Of a stretch of DNA of 64,000 nt, positions 60,597 through 64,000 are shown one piece after another. Where the stretch lies: contig NZ_JANUEM010000002.1 in the NCBI RefSeq assembly GCF_024809855.1, positions 1 to 64,000 of the forward strand, read 5' to 3'. This DNA comes from Rheinheimera pacifica. Its GTDB lineage: Bacteria > Pseudomonadota > Gammaproteobacteria > Enterobacterales > Alteromonadaceae. A program made the translations under genes and the position numbers. The notes under the pieces are model-generated. The model was not told the DNA's origin and made no database searches. It saw nothing but the letters and a program-made list of their open reading frames with translations. How positions within the stretch are numbered: position 1 is the stretch's first letter; each line of letters starts with the position of its first letter.

Positions 60597-61670
60597 ATGA
60601 CGCCTTACGATAAGCTGGAAAACAAATTAAGCTGGGTTTATCTGATAAACCTTATTTTTTATGTTATGCCGCTGTTTACCGGGCACTTTGCATTGTGGCA
60701 ATACATCAGTATGGCGGCAGCGCTGGCGCTGTTTTTGGTGTGTTATTTCTGGGCCTATCGCAGTAGGCGCAGTGAAATGCACTGGCCAATTGCTGGCATA
60801 GTGCTGGTAGCAACACTGATTACCCCGGTTAACCCGGGCTCTATATCAATGTTTGCTTATGCCGGTTTCTTTATCGGTTTTGCTTATGCATTACCGCGTT
60901 ACCTGCTGCTAATGGCGCTACTGATCACGCTGTTGGTACTGCTTGAGCTGACACTAACCATCTATTGGAACCTGTTTTTAATTATGGGGGCAGCTATAGT
61001 CACTGCAGTGAGTTTGCTGGGCCGCGCCGAGCAGGCAAAACTGCTCCACCGTATGGCTGAGCAGCAAAGCGAAGATGAAATTAAACAATTGGCTACTATG
61101 ATAGAGCGCGAGCGCATTGCCCGCGATTTACACGATATTCTTGGCCATACCTTATCCAGCATTATCTTAAAAGCTGATCTGGCGGCTAAACTGTTGGCAC
61201 ATCAACACACTGATACCGCACAGCAACAGTTAACCGAACTAAGTCAGATTGCCCGCGATGCGCTCAGCCAGGTACGGCAAAGTGTGTCAGGTTATAAACA
61301 TCAGGGGTTAACGGCAGAAGTCAGCAAATTACTCAGTCGGTTACGGGAAGCGGGCTTTAAAGCCGAGCTAAAAGGTAAGGTGCCAACACTGGATAACCGG
61401 TGCGAAACTGCCGTTATTCTGGCACTGACGGAGCTGGTAACCAATGTTATGCGCCACAGTAAAGGTGACAGTTGCCAGTTAAGTTTTACCAGTAAAGACA
61501 ATATTCTATCGATTTGTTTAACTGACAATGGCAACTGTATTACGGCCAAAGAAGGCAATGGCATTACAGGGTTGCGCGAACGGTTAGCAGCTATGGGAGG
61601 GCGTTTGACAACACAGCAAACCGATGGCTTTAGCGCAGCAATTGAACTGCCGCTGCAGGAGAGTGTATGA
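60597..61670 (+). CDS. DesK-like sensor histidine kinase
   Basis: 357 aa. Four to six N-terminal membrane helices (residues about 15-140) without a sizeable periplasmic domain, a linker coiled coil, then the HisKA_3 dimerisation box ERERIARDLHDILGHTLSSIIL (phospho-His in DLHD) and a short HATPase (LTELVTNVMRHSK, LTDNGNC, NGITGLRERLAAMGG). This is the DesK/LiaS/NarX class that senses membrane state or antimicrobial stress. ATG 60597 has GGGAG 7 bases upstream. Overlaps the regulator by ATGA. Confidence 0.92.
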   Translation: MTPYDKLENKLSWVYLINLIFYVMPLFTGHFALWQYISMAAALALFLVCYFWAYRSRRSEMHWPIAGIVLVATLITPVNPGSISMFAYAGFFIGFAYALPRYLLLMALLITLLVLLELTLTIYWNLFLIMGAAIVTAVSLLGRAEQAKLLHRMAEQQSEDEIKQLATMIERERIARDLHDILGHTLSSIILKADLAAKLLAHQHTDTAQQQLTELSQIARDALSQVRQSVSGYKHQGLTAEVSKLLSRLREAGFKAELKGKVPTLDNRCETAVILALTELVTNVMRHSKGDSCQLSFTSKDNILSICLTDNGNCITAKEGNGITGLRERLAAMGGRLTTQQTDGFSAAIELPLQESV

Positions 61671-62263
61671 ATATTCTACTGGCTGAAGATCAGGCCATGA
61701 TCCGCACGGCGTTGGCCAGTTTACTGCGCCTTGAAGCTGGTTTTCAGGTTACCGAAGCCACAGATGGCAACACAGCACTGGCACTGTTGCGGCAACAAAC
61801 CTTTGATTTACTGTTAAGTGATATAGAAATGCCGGGCCTGACCGGTATCGAACTGGCACAGCATATACAGCAGCATAAGCTGGCTACCAAAGTCGTGATT
61901 ATTACCACCTTTGGCCGTGCCGGTTATGTAAAACGGGCTATCGATGCCGGTGTCGGCGGCTTTTTATTAAAAGATGCGCCGGTAGAGCAACTGGTGCAGG
62001 CAATACAACAGGTAATGGCCGGTAAGCGGGTAATAGACAGTGAATTATTACTCAACTCACTGGGCGAACAAGATCCGCTAAGCGATAAAGAACGCAAAGC
62101 GTTGCGGCTGGCTGCCGACGGCCAGAGTACCAGCGAGATTGCTGCTGCGCTTTATATTGCCGAAGGCACAGCACGTAACTATCTGTCAGAAGCAATCAGC
62201 AAGCTTAACGCCGCTAACCGTATCGACGCCGCCCGTATTGCCCGGCAGAAGGGCTGGTTATAG
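61667..62263 (+). CDS. LuxR/NarL-family response regulator, DesR-like
   Basis: 198 aa. Receiver with phospho-acceptor Asp in LLLSDIEMPGLTG and Lys in GGFLLKDAPVEQLV, then a LuxR-type HTH (LSDKERKALRLAADGQSTSEIAAALYIAEGTARNYLSEAISKLNAANR). Partner of the DesK-like kinase. By position it should bind the GTCAT array at 60487-60538 and control the divergent hydrolase-ABC operon. Confidence 0.93.
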   Translation: MNILLAEDQAMIRTALASLLRLEAGFQVTEATDGNTALALLRQQTFDLLLSDIEMPGLTGIELAQHIQQHKLATKVVIITTFGRAGYVKRAIDAGVGGFLLKDAPVEQLVQAIQQVMAGKRVIDSELLLNSLGEQDPLSDKERKALRLAADGQSTSEIAAALYIAEGTARNYLSEAISKLNAANRIDAARIARQKGWL

Positions 62264-62322
62264 TTTCACCTTTACAGGTAGCGGGCTTTTGCGCCACACT
62301 GGGTCAATTGGTGCAATACCGG

Positions 62323-63786
62323 ATGCCTTCTATGGATTTTGGCAATAAAATCAAAGCAGAACGCCCGTTCCAAAGCAGTCACAGTGATTTACAAAGTGCG
62401 CTGGAAAGTGATCGGGGCCGTATAATTAACTCTGCTGCTGTACGCCGCTTACAGCAGAAAACCCAGGTGTTTCCGCTGGAGCGTAACGCTGCGGTGCGCA
62501 GCCGTTTAACCCATTCGCTGGAAGTGCAACAAAGCGGCCGCTTTATTGTGCAGTCGATATTCCGCCTGCTAACACCGCAACAACAGGCAGAATACGGTTT
62601 AACTGAGCTGGAGCGGCCCATGGAGTCGCTGGTAGAAATGGCCTGCCTGCTGCACGATGTTGGTAACCCGCCGTTCGGCCACAGTGGTGAAAGTGCTATT
62701 AATGCCTGGTTTAGCGACATACTGCCTGAACTGACCAGACACCATAAGCAGCAGGATAACGCTTTATGGCAGACACTGTGCACTGAGCTGGCACAGTTTG
62801 AAGGCAATGCCCAGGCAATACGGCTGGTAAACAGCTTACAGCGTATGAACCTGACCTATGCGCAAACCGCCTGTATTTTAAAATACACCCGCTGTGCCAC
62901 CGCTTCCAAGCCCGATAAGCAGCACAGCCTGAGTTATTTGCAGAAAAAGCCGGGGTATTATTTCTCTGAGCAGCCGTTTATTGACGAGCTGTGGCAACAG
63001 CTGGGCACAACGCCGGGCTGTCGCCACCCGCTAACGTATATCATGGAGGCGGCAGACGACATTTCGTATTGCCTTGCTGATATTGAAGATGCCGTAGAAA
63101 AAGGCTTATTTAACCTCAAAGAGCTGGCCCACCAGCTTAACATTGCTTTTGCTGAGCTTGAACCCCGCGGCCGCTTAATTACCACCCAGCGCGGTGGTAG
63201 CGCCAGCTTTTCTGCACTGATTAAAGCCGCGCTGGACAGCGCTGAGGCTGAGCCGGTAAATACCGCCTCGACGTTTTTTATCAGGTTGCGTGTCATGATG
63301 ATACACCCACTGGTTCGTCATGCAGCAGGCCAGTTTATCAGTAATATTACGGCGGTGTATGACGGCAGTTTAAACCGCGCCCTGCTGGAGGACGGCAGCC
63401 AGTATCATGCTATTACCGCCACCTTTAAACAGGTTGCCCGCCAGTTTGTGTTTAATCAACCTGAGGTAGAAACACTGGAACTGCAGGGCTTTCGTATTAT
63501 TGCCGGTTTGCTTGGCAGTTATCAGCCGTTATTGTTGTTATCGCGGGCTGAGTTTGACACTGTGTTGCAAAACGACGGTTATCATTTAGCCCAACAGCAG
63601 CGGCTGGCACACCGGCTACCAAACAAACACCTGGCGGCCTACCAACTGGCTGTAGCGCAAATAGCCCAGGACGATACCGCGCAGGAGCTGTACTACCGTT
63701 GCCGTTTACTGCAGGATTTTATCAGCGGTATGACCGACCATTTTGCCTTTGACGAGTACCAGACTTTGGTGCACTGTCGTAGTTAA
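62323..63786 (+). CDS. dgt: Deoxyguanosinetriphosphate triphosphohydrolase
   Basis: 487 aa. An HD-domain enzyme that splits dGTP into deoxyguanosine and triphosphate. The conserved block ESDRGRIINSAAVRRLQQKTQVFPLERNAAVRSRLTHSLEVQQ carries the first metal His (THS). CLLHDVGNPPFGHSGE is the HD motif and IMEAADDISYCLADIEDAVEKG the last metal Asp region. The C-terminus YYRCRLLQDFISGMTDHFAFDEY agrees closely with E. coli Dgt, and the full length fits (E. coli about 505). Starts at 62323 or 62332 are both possible; no clear ribosome site. Core gene marking return to conserved chromosome. Confidence 0.95.
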   Translation: MPSMDFGNKIKAERPFQSSHSDLQSALESDRGRIINSAAVRRLQQKTQVFPLERNAAVRSRLTHSLEVQQSGRFIVQSIFRLLTPQQQAEYGLTELERPMESLVEMACLLHDVGNPPFGHSGESAINAWFSDILPELTRHHKQQDNALWQTLCTELAQFEGNAQAIRLVNSLQRMNLTYAQTACILKYTRCATASKPDKQHSLSYLQKKPGYYFSEQPFIDELWQQLGTTPGCRHPLTYIMEAADDISYCLADIEDAVEKGLFNLKELAHQLNIAFAELEPRGRLITTQRGGSASFSALIKAALDSAEAEPVNTASTFFIRLRVMMIHPLVRHAAGQFISNITAVYDGSLNRALLEDGSQYHAITATFKQVARQFVFNQPEVETLELQGFRIIAGLLGSYQPLLLLSRAEFDTVLQNDGYHLAQQQRLAHRLPNKHLAAYQLAVAQIAQDDTAQELYYRCRLLQDFISGMTDHFAFDEYQTLVHCRS

Positions 63787-63792
63787 CCTGGC

Positions 63793-64000
63793 TTAACGTT
63801 TAAACTTGATCAGCCAGTCCGTCAGCGTGCTTGCCAGCTTGCCATAAGGCGGTAGTAACATGCTGACGCTGTTAAAGGTGCCCTGATAAAATACCGGCCG
63901 TAGTTTGGAAAAGGTAACAAAACCTTCGTAGCCGTGATAATGCCCCATACCACTGTGGCCGATGCCTCCAAAGGGTAAGTCATGCTGGCCGACGTGCAAA
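63793..64000 (-). CDS. Aldehyde dehydrogenase, C-terminal part (coniferyl aldehyde dehydrogenase-like), cut by the window end
   Basis: The last ~68 codons of an NAD(P)-dependent aldehyde dehydrogenase of the class-3/coniferyl type: HVGQHDLPFGGIGHSGMGHYHGYEGFVTFSK is the conserved C-terminal motif. It ends in a membrane-associating LTDWLIKFKR tail. The catalytic Cys and Glu are outside the window. Convergent with dgt, 6 bases apart. Confidence 0.88.
   Translation of the reverse strand, partial: LHVGQHDLPFGGIGHSGMGHYHGYEGFVTFSKLRPVFYQGTFNSVSMLLPPYGKLASTLTDWLIKFKR

Noticed and set aside
1..64000. CRISPR arrays, tRNA or rRNA genes
   Set aside because: No regularly spaced repeats of 25-37 bases and no cloverleaf or rRNA segments were noticed when reading both strands; short RNA genes could still be missed by eye.

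Overview
The window looks like chromosomal DNA of a gammaproteobacterium, most likely an Alteromonadales-type aquatic bacterium near Alishewanella or Rheinheimera. This is inferred from the gene repertoire (Fur-controlled TonB receptors with PepSY membrane proteins, a copABCD locus, a GH16 lipoprotein, an E. coli-like dgt) and was not tested by any search. No rRNA, tRNA or CRISPR array was seen.

Region 1 (1-13.3 kb) is a copper/silver resistance cluster behind a decayed ISL3 transposase. It holds a copZ-like chaperone with a MerR-type 19-bp-spacer promoter, a DUF502 membrane protein and a LysE-type exporter. Next come the divergent copS/copR sensor-regulator pair and the copA(oxidase)-copB-copC-copD-NTF2-like-DUF411 operon, with a Cus/Cop-type operator between them. 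It ends with cueR and a copper P1B ATPase, whose promoter carries a near-perfect CueR operator.

Region 2 (13.3-31.8 kb) is an accessory block. An AbiH-family gene stands divergent from a four-gene operon: a ComEC-like metallo-beta-lactamase-fold protein, a 1924-aa trypsin-like protease/STAND NTPase/repeat protein, and two small unknown proteins. This layout resembles an AVAST type I (Avs1) antiphage system. It is followed by a complete 1320-bp IS3-family element with 4-bp target duplications, a 0.5-kb AT-rich non-coding stretch with inverted repeats, and a GC-rich set with a different base style: RND permease, adaptor, frameshifted methyltransferase, thioredoxin-reductase-like flavoprotein and a divergent TetR regulator. 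The block ends at the 3' stub of a GH32 fructosidase gene.

Region 3 (32-42.3 kb) holds an LLM-class monooxygenase, a Fur-boxed siderophore receptor, a GH16 lipoprotein behind a 22-bp palindrome, and a sigma-54 two-component system coupled to a D-glycerate 3-kinase-like gene. Beside it lies a DUF4168 secreted protein with a sigma-54-type promoter, then a short-chain fatty acid transporter gene interrupted by a TGA.

Region 4 (42.3-57.8 kb) is iron/metal oriented: a Fur-boxed OmpR/EnvZ-type system, a Fur-boxed TonB receptor, two PepSY membrane proteins and a His-rich membrane-anchored protein. After it comes a DUF2235 alpha/beta hydrolase fused to a PilZ domain, then a five-gene operon of TonB receptor, ABC ATPase, two large ABC-2 permeases and a secreted aspartoacylase-like zinc hydrolase.

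Region 5 (57.8-64 kb) has a secreted hydrolase/ABC exporter operon divergent from a DesK/DesR-like two-component system, with repeated GTCAT motifs between them. It ends with dgt and the 3' end of an aldehyde dehydrogenase gene.
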